Shown in pieces: positions 22,913-33,724 of a stretch of 39,699 bases of DNA. The translations under genes and the position numbers were made by a program. Within the stretch, counting starts at the first letter, position 1; the number at the start of each line of letters is the position of its first letter. Under the pieces are notes generated by a model. That model saw only the letters and a list, made by a program, of their open reading frames with translations. It had not been told where the DNA came from and did no database searches. The DNA comes from Smithellaceae bacterium (lineage in GTDB: Bacteria > Desulfobacterota > Syntrophia > Syntrophales > Smithellaceae), in contig JAQUVQ010000020.1 in the NCBI GenBank assembly GCA_028693285.1, positions 1-39,699 on the forward strand, given 5' to 3'.

Positions 22913-24198
22913 GGCTGGGATGCCCGCCCATCGTACTTGATGTCGCCGCCCACGATGGTTAAAACGGCGCGCCCTTTCAGCTTTCTTCCGGAAAACGGTG
23001 AGTTCTTTCCCAGTGAATGAAAGGCGGCGACATCGACGCTCCAGGCAAGGTCCGGATGGATCACCGTAATGTCCGCGTCGGCGCCTTTTGCCAGCGTCCC
23101 TTTGGGCAGGTTCAAAATGCGCGCCGGATTGCAGCTCATTTTGGCAATCAGCTCCGGCCACGGCAGAATTCCCTCCTGCACCAGGCTCAGACTCAGGCCC
23201 AGAGAGGTTTCCAGGCCGCTGATTCCGCAGGCGGCGTATTCGAATTCCACTTCCTTGTCCGTACGGCCGTGCGGCGCGTGGTCGCAGGCAATGGCGTCCA
23301 GCGTTCCGTCCGCGAGGCCTTCCTTGATGGCCGACACATCGGCGTCACCCCGCAGCGGCGGACTGACTTTGTAATTCGTGTCATAATTCCGAAGCGATTC
23401 ATCCGTCAGAGTGAAATAATGCGGGGCGGTTTCCGCCGTCACCTTCAGCCTCCGTTTTTTGGCGGCGCGAATCAGGCGGACGGAGCCGGTTGTGCTCACG
23501 TGCGCGAAGTGAATGCGCGTGCCGGTGTACTCGGCGATGAGGATGTCGCGCGCCACCATGACTTCTTCGGCGATGGCGGGAATGCCCGGCAGCCCCAGGA
23601 CCGTGGCCTGGTATCCTTCATTCATCAGGCCGCCCGCCGAGAGGTTCTTGTCTTCGCAGTGCTGGATCACCGGCAGCTCCAGGGAATAGGCGTATTCCAT
23701 GGCCCTGCGCATCAGGGCCGCGTCCATCACCGGGTTGCCGTCATCCGACAGAGCGGCGATGCCCGCCTCCCTGAGGTCCCAGAATTCGGTCATTTGTTTG
23801 CCCTCGGAGCCCATGCTGATCGCGCCGATGGGATAGATATTGGCCAGATTCGCTTCGGCGGCCTTCCGCAGGATGAATTCGGTGACCGAGCGGTTGTCAT
23901 TCACCGGCAGGGTGTTGGGCATGCAGGCAATTGAAGTGAATCCTCCGGCAACAGCGGCGGCGGAGCCGCTGGCGATGGTTTCCCGGTATTCATATCCCGG
24001 TTCGCGCAGATGCGTGTGCATGTCGATCAGTCCGGGCGTGACCAGCATTCCGGACAGTTCGAGAACTTTGGCGCCCGCCGGGGCTTTGATGCCCGGTTTG
24101 CAGGCGGCGATTTTTCCTCCTTCCACCAGCACATCCATCAGTGCGTCCAGGTTTTGTGCCGGGTCAATCACCCGGGCGCCTTTCAACAGCAGTTTCAT
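22909..24198 (-). CDS. pyrC: Dihydroorotase (class I)
   Basis: Cyclises carbamoyl aspartate to dihydroorotate, step three of pyrimidine synthesis. The 429-residue amidohydrolase has the metal motif [15 protein letters not shown] near residue 57, [10 protein letters not shown] near 95, [11 protein letters not shown] near 150, the His ligands in [10 protein letters not shown] near 178 and [11 protein letters not shown] near 232, and [19 protein letters not shown] near 303. Its length and HLREPG motif place it with the class I (Bacillus/Thermus-like) enzymes rather than the shorter E. coli type. It overlaps pyrB by 4 bases and recO by 4. Confidence 0.96.
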   Translation of the reverse strand: MKLLLKGARVIDPAQNLDALMDVLVEGGKIAACKPGIKAPAGAKVLELSGMLVTPGLIDMHTHLREPGYEYRETIASGSAAAVAGGFTSIACMPNTLPVNDNRSVTEFILRKAAEANLANIYPIGAISMGSEGKQMTEFWDLREAGIAALSDDGNPVMDAALMRRAMEYAYSLELPVIQHCEDKNLSAGGLMNEGYQATVLGLPGIPAIAEEVMVARDILIAEYTGTRIHFAHVSTTGSVRLIRAAKKRRLKVTAETAPHYFTLTDESLRNYDTNYKVSPPLRGDADVSAIKEGLADGTLDAIACDHAPHGRTDKEVEFEYAACGISGLETSLGLSLSLVQEGILPWPELIAKMSCNPARILNLPKGTLAKGADADITVIHPDLAWSVDVAAFHSLGKNSPFSGRKLKGRAVLTIVGGDIKYDGRASQP

Positions 24199-25124
24199 TC
24201 GTTTCCTCCTGAAAGCAGGTACAGCATGGCCATCCGGACGGCCACGCCGTGGTTGACCTGGTCGAGAATGACGGAGCAGGCGGGGTCGTCGGCGATATCG
24301 GGAGAGATTTCCACGCCGCGGTTGATCGGACCCGGATGCATGACGATGGCGTCGGGTGCGGTGAGCTTCATGTGCCGGCGGCTGAGACAGTAATGATGGG
24401 AGTATTCGCGAAGCGAGGGGAAGATGTTCTGCTTCTGGCGCTCCAGTTGAATGCGCAGCATCATGACGACGTCGGCGCCGGCGATCGCATCTTCGATGGT
24501 CGTGAAGGCTTCGACCCCCATCCGTTCGATGCCGCGCGGCATCATGGTGGCGGGTCCGGCCACGACCACACGGGCGCCCATCCTGGAAAGGCCGTAAATG
24601 TTGGACCGTGCGACGCGGCTGTGCAGAATATCGCCGACGATCGCGACTTTCAGCCCGGCAATCCGGCCTTTCTTCTCCCGGATCGTCATCATGTCCAGAA
24701 GCGCCTGTGAGGGGTGCTCATGCGCGCCGTCGCCGGCGTTGATAATGGACTGCTTCACCATGCGGGCGAGCATGTGCGGCGTTCCGGCAACGCTGTGCCG
24801 CAGCACGATAATGTCGGGATTCATGGCTTCCAGCGTACGCGCGGTATCCAGAAGGGTTTCGCCCTTGACCGCGGAGCTGGTGGACGCGGCAATGTTGATG
24901 GTGTCGGCGCTTAGTCTTTTGCCCGCGATTTCAAAGGACGTCCGGGTTCGCGTGCTGGCTTCATAAAACAGGTTGATCACGCTTTTGCCGCGCAGCGTCG
25001 GAACTTTCTTGATTTCGCGCGTGGAAATTTCCAGGAAGGATTCGGCCGTTTCCAGAATCAGGGATATTTCGTCCGCGGTCATTTCCTCGATGCCGAGGAT
25101 GTCTTTTTTTGCCAGTTTCATCAT
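24195..25124 (-). CDS. pyrB: Aspartate carbamoyltransferase catalytic chain
   Basis: Makes carbamoyl aspartate from carbamoyl phosphate and aspartate. The 309 residues contain the carbamoyl-phosphate loop [19 protein letters not shown] near residue 52, [18 protein letters not shown] near 80, [19 protein letters not shown] near 128 with the catalytic His, [12 protein letters not shown] near 163 and [11 protein letters not shown] near 262. No pyrI regulatory chain is adjacent. It starts ATGATG, so 25124 and 25121 are equally possible. It follows pyrR by 23 bases and overlaps pyrC by 4. Confidence 0.96.
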   Translation of the reverse strand: MMKLAKKDILGIEEMTADEISLILETAESFLEISTREIKKVPTLRGKSVINLFYEASTRTRTSFEIAGKRLSADTINIAASTSSAVKGETLLDTARTLEAMNPDIIVLRHSVAGTPHMLARMVKQSIINAGDGAHEHPSQALLDMMTIREKKGRIAGLKVAIVGDILHSRVARSNIYGLSRMGARVVVAGPATMMPRGIERMGVEAFTTIEDAIAGADVVMMLRIQLERQKQNIFPSLREYSHHYCLSRRHMKLTAPDAIVMHPGPINRGVEISPDIADDPACSVILDQVNHGVAVRMAMLYLLSGGNE

Positions 25125-25147
25125 GCGATTGCCTTGCAGGTTCAGGT

Positions 25148-25711
<564 letters not shown>

Positions 25712-25772
25712 TCATCCGCCGCTACGGCTTGCCTGAGGATCAGCGCGTGTTCGGAAAGCATGCGCGACGGTT

Positions 25773-25808
25773 ATAAAAAAAGCCTTTCCCCTTGCGGAGA
25801 AAGGCTTT
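25773..25808 (-). terminator. pyr operon attenuator terminator
   Basis: On the minus strand AAAGCCTTTCTCC (25808-25796) pairs with GGGGAAAGGCTTT (25790-25778) around GCAA, with one mismatch possible, followed by a T-run to about 25775. It lies 82 bases before pyrR. It could also end lepB transcripts reading through. Confidence 0.75.
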
Positions 25809-25845
25809 CATGGGCTTATGGGAAATTGTTTTCATTTTTTTCTTC

Positions 25846-25875
25846 TTTTTCAATCTCACGGGATCGAATTAAAAG
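25846..25875 (-). promoter_or_regulatory. Candidate PyrR-binding loop
   Basis: The minus strand reads GATCCCGTGAGATTG (about 25865-25851), close to the known PyrR loop consensus ARUCCNGNGAGGYU. CTTTT on the 5' side can pair with AAAAG on the 3' side to form the stem. It lies just after the promoter start site and 40 bases before the terminator, the expected arrangement for an anti-antiterminator. Confidence 0.55.
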
Positions 25876-25888
25876 TTTTCTTGCCGCG

Positions 25889-25917
25889 TTCATACAACCT
25901 GGGGGGCTGACTGTCAA
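25889..25917 (-). promoter_or_regulatory. pyr operon promoter
   Basis: Minus strand TTGACA (25912-25917), 17 bases, TATGAA (25889-25894). The transcript would start near 25882, directly upstream of the PyrR-like loop, in the gap after lepB. Confidence 0.65.
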
Positions 25918-25941
25918 GATAAAAATACGCGCGGCCGGGCG

Positions 25942-26619
25942 TCAATGCAGCGGGCTTCCCAGGCGATCCCAGCGGATTTTTTGCCAGAACCGGTCCTGTT
26001 CCTCGCTGTTCCAGGACCAGTAAATCACCATCGCCTTTCCCTCCACATCTTTCAATTCCACGAAACCCCAGAACCGGCTGTCCAGACTCTGATCGCGGTT
26101 GTCGCCCATCACGAAAAGGGCGTTGTGAGGGACCGTTGCCGGGCCGAAATTATCGCGGGGCTGGACGATGGCCGGATAGGAGACCGGATCGGAATAGATG
26201 CCGACCTTGTCCTTGTAGGGCCGGTCGTTGATCAGGATTTTTTTATTGCGGATTTCAATTTTGTCGCCCCCCACGCCGATGACCCGTTTAATGAAGTCCT
26301 TGGAGCGGTCCTGGGGGTAAATGAAAACGATGATGTCTCCTCTTTTCGGATCCGTTACGGGAATGATCGTTCTTCTCAGGAGGGGAATCTTGACGCCGTA
26401 AATGAATTTGTTGACGAGCAGGTGATCCCCGACGAGCAGGGTGGGAACCATCGACTGGGAGGGAATCTTGTACGCCTGCACGAACAGGGTCCGGATGAAG
26501 ACGGCGATGCAGATGGCGATAATCATCGCTTCGATGAATTCCTGAACTTTGGCCTTGGCGGGGTTTTTCGGCTGCTTCTCTTTCGGCGCATCCTTAGATG
26601 GCCCTTTGTTTTCTTTCAT
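25942..26619 (-). CDS. lepB: Signal peptidase I
   Basis: Cleaves signal peptides of exported proteins at the outer face of the inner membrane. The 225-residue protein has a charged N-terminus, one membrane segment (FIEAMIIAICIAVFIRTLFV, about 28-47), then the catalytic Ser in IPSQSMVPTLLVGDHLLVNK, GDIIVFIYPQD, the catalytic Lys in KDFIKRVIGVGGDKIEI, and the closing box LFVMGDNRDQSLDSRFWGFV. It follows the DUF456 and secF/secD genes and so groups with protein export. AGGAG lies about 12 bases before the ATG. Confidence 0.96.
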   Translation of the reverse strand: MKENKGPSKDAPKEKQPKNPAKAKVQEFIEAMIIAICIAVFIRTLFVQAYKIPSQSMVPTLLVGDHLLVNKFIYGVKIPLLRRTIIPVTDPKRGDIIVFIYPQDRSKDFIKRVIGVGGDKIEIRNKKILINDRPYKDKVGIYSDPVSYPAIVQPRDNFGPATVPHNALFVMGDNRDQSLDSRFWGFVELKDVEGKAMVIYWSWNSEEQDRFWQKIRWDRLGSPLH

Positions 26620-26634
26620 GAGGATATCGAACTC

Positions 26635-27147
26635 CTAGGAATAAATGCCGGACAGGGAAATCAAAATCATGACCAGCGACAGAAAGCCTTTCAGCGCCTT
26701 TTGTCCGATCATGGCCAGAAATGCTCCGCCGGATGCCTGAAGGGGAATTTTCAATCGGGACTGACGGATCCATTCCGCGATCAGCAGACCGGCCAGGCCG
26801 CCCAGAAAAAATCCTCCCCAGATGCCGAGGCCCCGCAAAGACGGCGTCAGAAGAATCATGCCGACGCACGCGCCGAGGATCGCGCCCAGGAAGCTTTTTG
26901 CGGAGGCCGGTATTTTGTGAACGTTTTTGGATCCCGCCCACCAGTCGGCGGCTTCGGAAAGAACGGCCAGGACCAGCAGGACCAGGAGCATCTTCCAGCC
27001 GATTCCGGAAAAACCCGTCAAAACGGCGTAGAACAGGACATCCAGGAAAATGATGACGGTCCCGGGCCATCCGAACAGGCTCATATACATTCCGGCAAAC
27101 AGCAGGAGGATAAATGCGACGAATCCCGCCGAGGCCAAGGGCGACAA
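26635..27147 (-). CDS. DUF456 family membrane protein
   Basis: A hydrophobic protein of 170 residues with several membrane segments, among them ASAGFVAFILLLFAGMYMSL, the Gly-rich FLGAILGACVGMILLTPSL and a late ALKGFLSLVMILISLSGIY. WGGFFLGGLAGLLIAEW near residue 115 is typical of DUF456, whose function is unknown. The start is placed at TTG 27145-27147, right after the secF stop with AGGAAAGAGG upstream; longer starts would run into secF. It lies between secF and lepB, 15 bases before the latter. Confidence 0.82.
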   Translation of the reverse strand: MSPLASAGFVAFILLLFAGMYMSLFGWPGTVIIFLDVLFYAVLTGFSGIGWKMLLVLLVLAVLSEAADWWAGSKNVHKIPASAKSFLGAILGACVGMILLTPSLRGLGIWGGFFLGGLAGLLIAEWIRQSRLKIPLQASGGAFLAMIGQKALKGFLSLVMILISLSGIYS

Positions 27148-27148
27148 T

Positions 27149-28054
27149 TTATTTTTTCCTCTTTCCTTTGGAAATGTGAACGTTCTCAAAAGCGAGCACA
27201 ATGGGGCTCGCGATAAAGATCGACGAATAGGTGCCGATGACAATGCCGATCAGCAGCGCAAAAGCGAAATCGTGGATCACCGGTCCGCCCAGGAAAAACA
27301 GGGAAAGCAGAACGAGAATCACCGTGAAAGCCGTCAGAATCGTTCGGCTCAGCGTTTCGTTGATGCTTGAATTGATGAGATCTCCCAGGCTTTTCTTGAG
27401 ATCCTTTTTGCGGTTTTCCCGAATGCGGTCAAAGACCACGATCGTGTCGTTGATGGAATAGCCGATGACCGTCAAAAGCGCGGCGACGATCACCAGCGTG
27501 AATTCTTTGTTCAACAGGGAAAGCACGCCAATCACGATGATCGTATCGTGAATCAGGGCGATAATGGCGCCCAGACCGTAGCGAAATTCAAATCGCCACG
27601 CGATGTAAATCAGCATGCCGATCCAGGCAAAAATAATCGCCAGGATCGCTTTGTTCGTCAAGTCTTTGCCGACTTTGGGGCCGACAAACTCCACCCGACG
27701 GATTTCGAACTGACCGGCGCCGAACTGACTGGTCATGGCCCCTTCCACCTTGTCCTGCAATTCCTTGGTCATGGACTGGTTGGTGCGGACGATGACTTCG
27801 TTTTCGCCGATTTCCTGAATGATCGCATCAGAGACGTTGATGCCGGCAAAGGCTTTTCGAATGCCGTCGGCCGGTGCGGCTTTGGAAAACTTGATCTGAA
27901 TCACGGTGCCGCCCGCGAAGTCGATGCCGAAATTCAATCCGCCGTGCAGGACGACGGACAGAATGCTGGCAATAATCAGCACCGCCGACAGGCCCACGGC
28001 GATTTTCATTTTTCCCACAAAATCAAAATGCGTTCCCGGTTTGATGAATTCCAT
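27149..28054 (-). CDS. secF: Protein translocase subunit SecF
   Basis: Works with SecD and YajC at the SecYEG channel, using the proton-motive force to complete export. The 301 residues have the first membrane helix (KMKIAVGLSAVLIIASILSV), the SecF box GGLNFGIDFAGGTVIQIKFS near residue 38, a periplasmic domain, and a five-helix C-terminal bundle with AILAIIFAWIGMLIYIAWRF, VIGYSINDTIVVFDRIREN near 210 and TLSRTILTAFTVILVLLSLF. GAGGAG precedes the ATG. It lies 27 bases after secD. Confidence 0.96.
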   Translation of the reverse strand: MEFIKPGTHFDFVGKMKIAVGLSAVLIIASILSVVLHGGLNFGIDFAGGTVIQIKFSKAAPADGIRKAFAGINVSDAIIQEIGENEVIVRTNQSMTKELQDKVEGAMTSQFGAGQFEIRRVEFVGPKVGKDLTNKAILAIIFAWIGMLIYIAWRFEFRYGLGAIIALIHDTIIVIGVLSLLNKEFTLVIVAALLTVIGYSINDTIVVFDRIRENRKKDLKKSLGDLINSSINETLSRTILTAFTVILVLLSLFFLGGPVIHDFAFALLIGIVIGTYSSIFIASPIVLAFENVHISKGKRKK

Positions 28055-28081
28055 TCTCTTCTCCTCTGTAATATCCTCTTC

Positions 28082-29683
28082 CTAGATGCTGATCTTCTGG
28101 ACATTCCGGTTCCAGATAAAATAGTCAAAGATGATGCGCGTGACAAAAATGGCCGTGAACATGCTGACGACAATGCCGATGCTCAGGGTCAGGGCGAATC
28201 CCTTCACCGGGCCGGTGCCGAAGGCGAAAAGGAACAGAGCGGCGATCAGCGTGGTGACATTGGAATCCAGAATGGTCAGAAAGGCCTTGGAATATCCCGC
28301 GTCAATTGCCGCGCGGGGAGGTTTTCCCAGCCTCATTTCCTCGCGGACGCGCTCAAAAATGAGCACGTTGGCGTCCACCGCCATGCCGATCACCAGAACA
28401 ATGCCGGCGATGCCGGGCAGCGTAAGCGTCGCTTTGAAGCCGGCCAGAATGCCCAGGAGGACGATCACGTTGAGAATCAGAACGGAATCCGCCACCAGTC
28501 CCGAAAGGCGGTAGTAGATGAACATGAAGATGACGACCAGGACGAAGCCGATCAGCGTGGCCATGATGCCCTGGCGGATCGAATCCGAGCCCAGCGAAGG
28601 ACCGACGGTTCTTTCCTCCAGAATGTTCACCGGAGCGGGCAGGGCGCCGGCGCGCAGAACGATGGCCAGATCGCGGGCTTCATCCATGGTGAAGTTCCCG
28701 GTGATCTGCGCCTGGCCGCCGGAAATTCTTTCCTGGATGACCGGCGCGGAATGGACCACGCCGTCGAGCACGATGGCCAGGCGTTTACGGACGTTTTCAT
28801 TGGTGATGCGGTCGAAATCGGCCGCGCCCTGCGCGTTGAATTTCATGGAGACGTGCGGTTCGCCGAACCGGTCGGAAATCTGGACCTTGGCGGTCTCCAG
28901 CGAAGCGCCGGTGAGCAGCGATTTGTTTTTCAGCAGGTAGGGCACCTGGCCGCGCTGGCCGCTGGCCTTGTCTTCCCGCGCGCCGTAAGCGATCACGGAG
29001 CCTTCCGGAACATTGCCGCGCAGCGCCTCGTCGAGCGAGTTTTCCTCGTCCACCAGCTTGAATTCCAGAAGCGCCGTCTTTCCGATCAGATTCTTGGCCC
29101 GTTCCGGGTCCTTGATGCCCGGAAGCTGAACCATGATCCGGTTTTCGCCTTCCGGAACAATTTCCGGCTCGGCGACGCCGAACTGGTCCACGCGGTTGCG
29201 GATGGTTTCGACGCTATGCTCCACGGTCAGTTTTTTCAGGTCCGCCGCTCTTTTGTCTTTGATTTTCAGGCGGACAATCTGCCCGGCGTCGCGCGGCGAC
29301 GATGAGGCGATTTCCAGGTCGGAAAACTGCTCATTGAGGATTTTCTCCAGCGCCGCCTTTCCCGCCGCGTCGGTCAACTCCATCGAAATCGCGGCGCCTT
29401 CTCCCTTTTCCACGTTCCGGAAACGAATTTTTCCTTCCATCAACGATTCCTTCAAATCGTTGGCCGTTCTTTCCATCATGGATTCCAGCGCCTTGTCCGC
29501 GTCCACCTCCAGAATCAGGTGCATGCCGCCCTGCAGGTCAAGCCCGAGATGTATTTTGTCCTTGGGCAAATACCGATCGAGGGGGGAAGGAATCTGCGCG
29601 ACAAACGTCGGCGCCAGAAAATACAGAGCAACAAGGCACACCACCGCCGTAATGGCCAACCGGACCCTTAAATCTTTGAACAT
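28082..29683 (-). CDS. secD: Protein translocase subunit SecD
   Basis: Partner of SecF in the export accessory complex. The 533 residues comprise a first membrane helix (LAITAVVCLVALYFLAPTFV), the SecD box IHLGLDLQGGMHLILEVDAD near residue 45, the P1 periplasmic domain with VETIRNRVDQFGVAEPEIVP near 180, and a C-terminal six-helix RND-like bundle with MATLIGFVLVVIFMFIYYRL near 375, AGIVLVIGMAVDANVLIFER near 427 and the membrane Asp (VDAN) needed for proton use in the family. GGGG lies 8-10 bases before the ATG. Confidence 0.96.
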   Translation of the reverse strand: MFKDLRVRLAITAVVCLVALYFLAPTFVAQIPSPLDRYLPKDKIHLGLDLQGGMHLILEVDADKALESMMERTANDLKESLMEGKIRFRNVEKGEGAAISMELTDAAGKAALEKILNEQFSDLEIASSSPRDAGQIVRLKIKDKRAADLKKLTVEHSVETIRNRVDQFGVAEPEIVPEGENRIMVQLPGIKDPERAKNLIGKTALLEFKLVDEENSLDEALRGNVPEGSVIAYGAREDKASGQRGQVPYLLKNKSLLTGASLETAKVQISDRFGEPHVSMKFNAQGAADFDRITNENVRKRLAIVLDGVVHSAPVIQERISGGQAQITGNFTMDEARDLAIVLRAGALPAPVNILEERTVGPSLGSDSIRQGIMATLIGFVLVVIFMFIYYRLSGLVADSVLILNVIVLLGILAGFKATLTLPGIAGIVLVIGMAVDANVLIFERVREEMRLGKPPRAAIDAGYSKAFLTILDSNVTTLIAALFLFAFGTGPVKGFALTLSIGIVVSMFTAIFVTRIIFDYFIWNRNVQKISI

Positions 29684-29701
29684 GAAACGCCCCTTTCTGT
29701 G

Positions 29702-30052
29702 CTAGGCCTTTGCCGTCGTAGCCGGCTGGCCGGACTTCTGAAGAACAGCGCCGATGGCGCTTCTGGCGACCTTGATTCTGACTTTATCGGCGATTTCCAG
29801 CGTAACGACCGCCTCGGCAAGTCCCGTAACCTTGCCGTAAATGCCGCCGGTGGTCATAACCTGATCGCCGTAAGCGAGGTTATCGAGCATGACCTTGAGC
29901 TCCTTTTGCTTTTTTTGCTGCGGTCGGATCATCAGGAAGTAGAAAATCCCGAAAATCACCGCCATCATGATGATAAAGCTCCAGTCGCCGAATCCTCCCT
30001 GCGCCGCGGGCGCGCCCTGATTGCCTCCCATTGCGAATGCCGTGGATATCAA
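29702..30052 (-). CDS. yajC: Preprotein translocase subunit YajC
   Basis: A 116-residue single-span membrane protein, accessory to SecDF. It has an N-terminal membrane helix (SFIIMMAVIFGIFYFLMIRP) followed by the strictly typical RPQQKKQKELKVMLDNLAYG and DQVMTTGGIYGKVTGL. The start is taken as TTG 30050-30052, because AAGGAGGG lies 8 bases upstream; an in-frame TTG 18 bases earlier would overlap that ribosome site. It lies between tgt and secD, the common queA-tgt-yajC-secD-secF order. Confidence 0.93.
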   Translation of the reverse strand: MISTAFAMGGNQGAPAAQGGFGDWSFIIMMAVIFGIFYFLMIRPQQKKQKELKVMLDNLAYGDQVMTTGGIYGKVTGLAEAVVTLEIADKVRIKVARSAIGAVLQKSGQPATTAKA

Positions 30053-30081
30053 TGTTTGTCCCTCCTTCAATCAAGCTGCTG

Positions 30082-32260
<2,179 letters not shown>

Positions 32261-32291
32261 CGTTTCCTTCAAGAGTCGAAAAAGTTCAGGC

Positions 32292-32320
32292 AAATAATCA
32301 GAATCCGCCGGGGCTGTCAA
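32292..32320 (-). promoter_or_regulatory. Candidate queA-tgt-yajC-secDF promoter
   Basis: Minus strand TTGACA (32315-32320), 17 bases, TTATTT (32292-32297). The -10 is weak, but this is the only gap in the block between DUF2065 and queA. Confidence 0.4.
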
Positions 32321-32329
32321 TGAAAACCG

Positions 32330-32515
32330 TCAGCGCCTTCCGAAATAAAGCAGAATCAGGCCCAGCGCTATGGCGCAAATGCCCGTGATGCGCAGCGTGT
32401 TTTCCGGCAGCTCCGAGATCTTGACCAGATAGATTTTCATTTTTTCCGGGAAAACCAGATAGGGAAGGCCTTCAACGATAAAAACCATGCCCATGACGCA
32501 AAGAAAATAATCCAA
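32330..32515 (-). CDS. DUF2065 small membrane protein
   Basis: A 61-residue protein with two membrane segments, FLCVMGMVFIVEGLPYLVFP and LRITGICAIALGLILLYFGR. The EGLPYLVFPEKMK motif is the hallmark of the DUF2065 (YjeT-like) family, whose function is unknown. The start is TTG 32513-32515, 3 bases after the mazG stop; later ATG codons would cut away the first membrane segment. It is often found near housekeeping genes and gives no functional clue. Confidence 0.85.
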   Translation of the reverse strand: MDYFLCVMGMVFIVEGLPYLVFPEKMKIYLVKISELPENTLRITGICAIALGLILLYFGRR

Positions 32516-32518
32516 TCC

Positions 32519-33310
32519 TCAGATTCCCTTCTGTTTGGCTTCGTTCCAGATCGAATCCAGCTCGGCTTGCGTTGCCTCAGAAGGCGAGCGGCCGAGGGCG
32601 GCAAGCCTCTGTGTCATGTAAGACCAGCGCCTCACAAATTTATCCGCGGCGCCGGCGGCCGCCTTTTCGGCGTCCACGTTGAGAAAGCGGCCGAGATTCA
32701 CCAGCGTGAAAAAGAGATCGCCCATTTCTTCTTCGATTTGAAATTCGTTTCCCTGTTTCCGCGCTTCCTCAAGCTCGACCAGTTCTTCTTTTAATTTGTC
32801 CAGAACCGCGTTCGCGTCCGGCCAGTCGAAGCCGAGGCGGGAGGCGGCGGACGATATTTTATGCGCCCGCTTCAGCGCCGGCACCGAACGGGGAATGCCG
32901 CCGAAAGGATTCTCGCCGGGCGCCTGGCCGCCGCGCTCCTTCTTTTTGATTTCCTGCCAGTTGTCCTTTACATCCTGTACGGATTCAACCTTCACGTCGC
33001 CGAAAACATGCGGATGCCGCCGGATCATTTTTTCCCGAATGCCCTGCATGACGTCCGACAGGGAAAACTCGCCCGCTTCGGCCGAAATTTCGGCGATAAA
33101 CAATATCTGGAAAAGCAGATCGCCCAGCTCTTCCTGAATGTGCGCCGGATCATCTTCGGCCAGCGCGTCCATCACCTCATAGCATTCGTCCAGCAGATAT
33201 TTTCCGATGTCCTGCCTTGTCTGCTTCCGGTCCCAGGGGCAGCCGTCCGGCGCGCGCAGTCTTTGGATCAGCGCGACAAGCTCCTGCAGTTGTGTTTGGG
33301 TCTGGTTCAT
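32519..33310 (-). CDS. mazG: Nucleoside triphosphate pyrophosphohydrolase MazG
   Basis: Hydrolyses nucleoside triphosphates to monophosphates, a house-cleaning role. The 263 residues have two MazG domains: LRAPDGCPWDRKQTRQDIGK near residue 19, then ECYEVMDALAEDDPAHIQEE and LGDLLFQILFIAEI with the metal-binding EExxE/ExxD pattern; and a C-terminal repeat with KEELVELEEARKQGNEFQIE and EEMGDLFFTLVNLGRFL near 205. The ATG at 33310 lies 2 bases after the stop of the previous gene and has no clear ribosome site, so coupling is likely. Confidence 0.93.
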   Translation of the reverse strand: MNQTQTQLQELVALIQRLRAPDGCPWDRKQTRQDIGKYLLDECYEVMDALAEDDPAHIQEELGDLLFQILFIAEISAEAGEFSLSDVMQGIREKMIRRHPHVFGDVKVESVQDVKDNWQEIKKKERGGQAPGENPFGGIPRSVPALKRAHKISSAASRLGFDWPDANAVLDKLKEELVELEEARKQGNEFQIEEEMGDLFFTLVNLGRFLNVDAEKAAAGAADKFVRRWSYMTQRLAALGRSPSEATQAELDSIWNEAKQKGI

Positions 33311-33312
33311 GA

Positions 33313-33711
33313 TCACGATGGAAGGGGCCACTCGCCGCGCGCCTCAAGGACTTCCCTGAAAGCGGCCAGCGCTTCATTGACGGCCGGCATGCCGGCGTAG
33401 GTTGCCGTCTGAAAGAAAATTTCGACCAGTTTCTTCGGATCGCAGCCCACGTTCAGGGCGGCGTTGGCGTGGACCTTCAGCTCGTCCCGGGCCTTGAGCG
33501 CGGCCAGCATCGCGCAGGCGGCCATCTGGCGCTCCTGAATCGTCAGGACCTCGCGCGAATAGAGGTTCCCCGTGATGAAGCGCGAAAAATCATTGGCCAG
33601 CCCGCGGTCAAACTCGCGCCACAGGGAATAGGGGCGCTCCAGTTTGGCGCCGCCGGAAAAAAGTTTTTCCGCCGTTTTCTGCGTTCTTTCCCTGATATCC
33701 TGATCCGACAT
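33313..33711 (-). CDS. Carboxymuconolactone decarboxylase-like (AhpD fold) protein
   Basis: A 132-residue helical protein with the carboxymuconolactone-decarboxylase layout: LWREFDRGLANDFSRFITGN near residue 30, LYSREVLTIQERQMAACAML near 50, and the late HANAALNVGCDPKKLVEIFF. The usual CxxC redox pair of AhpD is absent; only single Cys residues in AACAM and VGCDP are seen, so a decarboxylase-type or unknown role is more likely than peroxidase activity. GGGAGG precedes the ATG at 33711; a longer start has no support. It lies 13 bases after the HDAC gene in the same operon. Confidence 0.82.
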   Translation of the reverse strand: MSDQDIRERTQKTAEKLFSGGAKLERPYSLWREFDRGLANDFSRFITGNLYSREVLTIQERQMAACAMLAALKARDELKVHANAALNVGCDPKKLVEIFFQTATYAGMPAVNEALAAFREVLEARGEWPLPS

Positions 33712-33724
33712 GTTGCCTCCCGGG

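Noticed and set aside
22913..23161. N-terminal extension of recO by 83 codons
   Set aside because: The extension lies inside pyrC and has no RecO similarity; the GTGA overlap gives a normal-length protein.
25945..27216. A 423-codon open frame on the plus strand opposite lepB and DUF456
   Set aside because: Its composition is that of an antisense shadow, and it crosses three well-supported minus-strand genes.
27548..29305. A 585-codon open frame on the plus strand opposite secD/secF
   Set aside because: secD and secF on the minus strand have complete family motifs; the plus-strand frame is His/Asp/Gln-rich with no recognisable domain, as expected for the mirror frame of a GC-rich gene.
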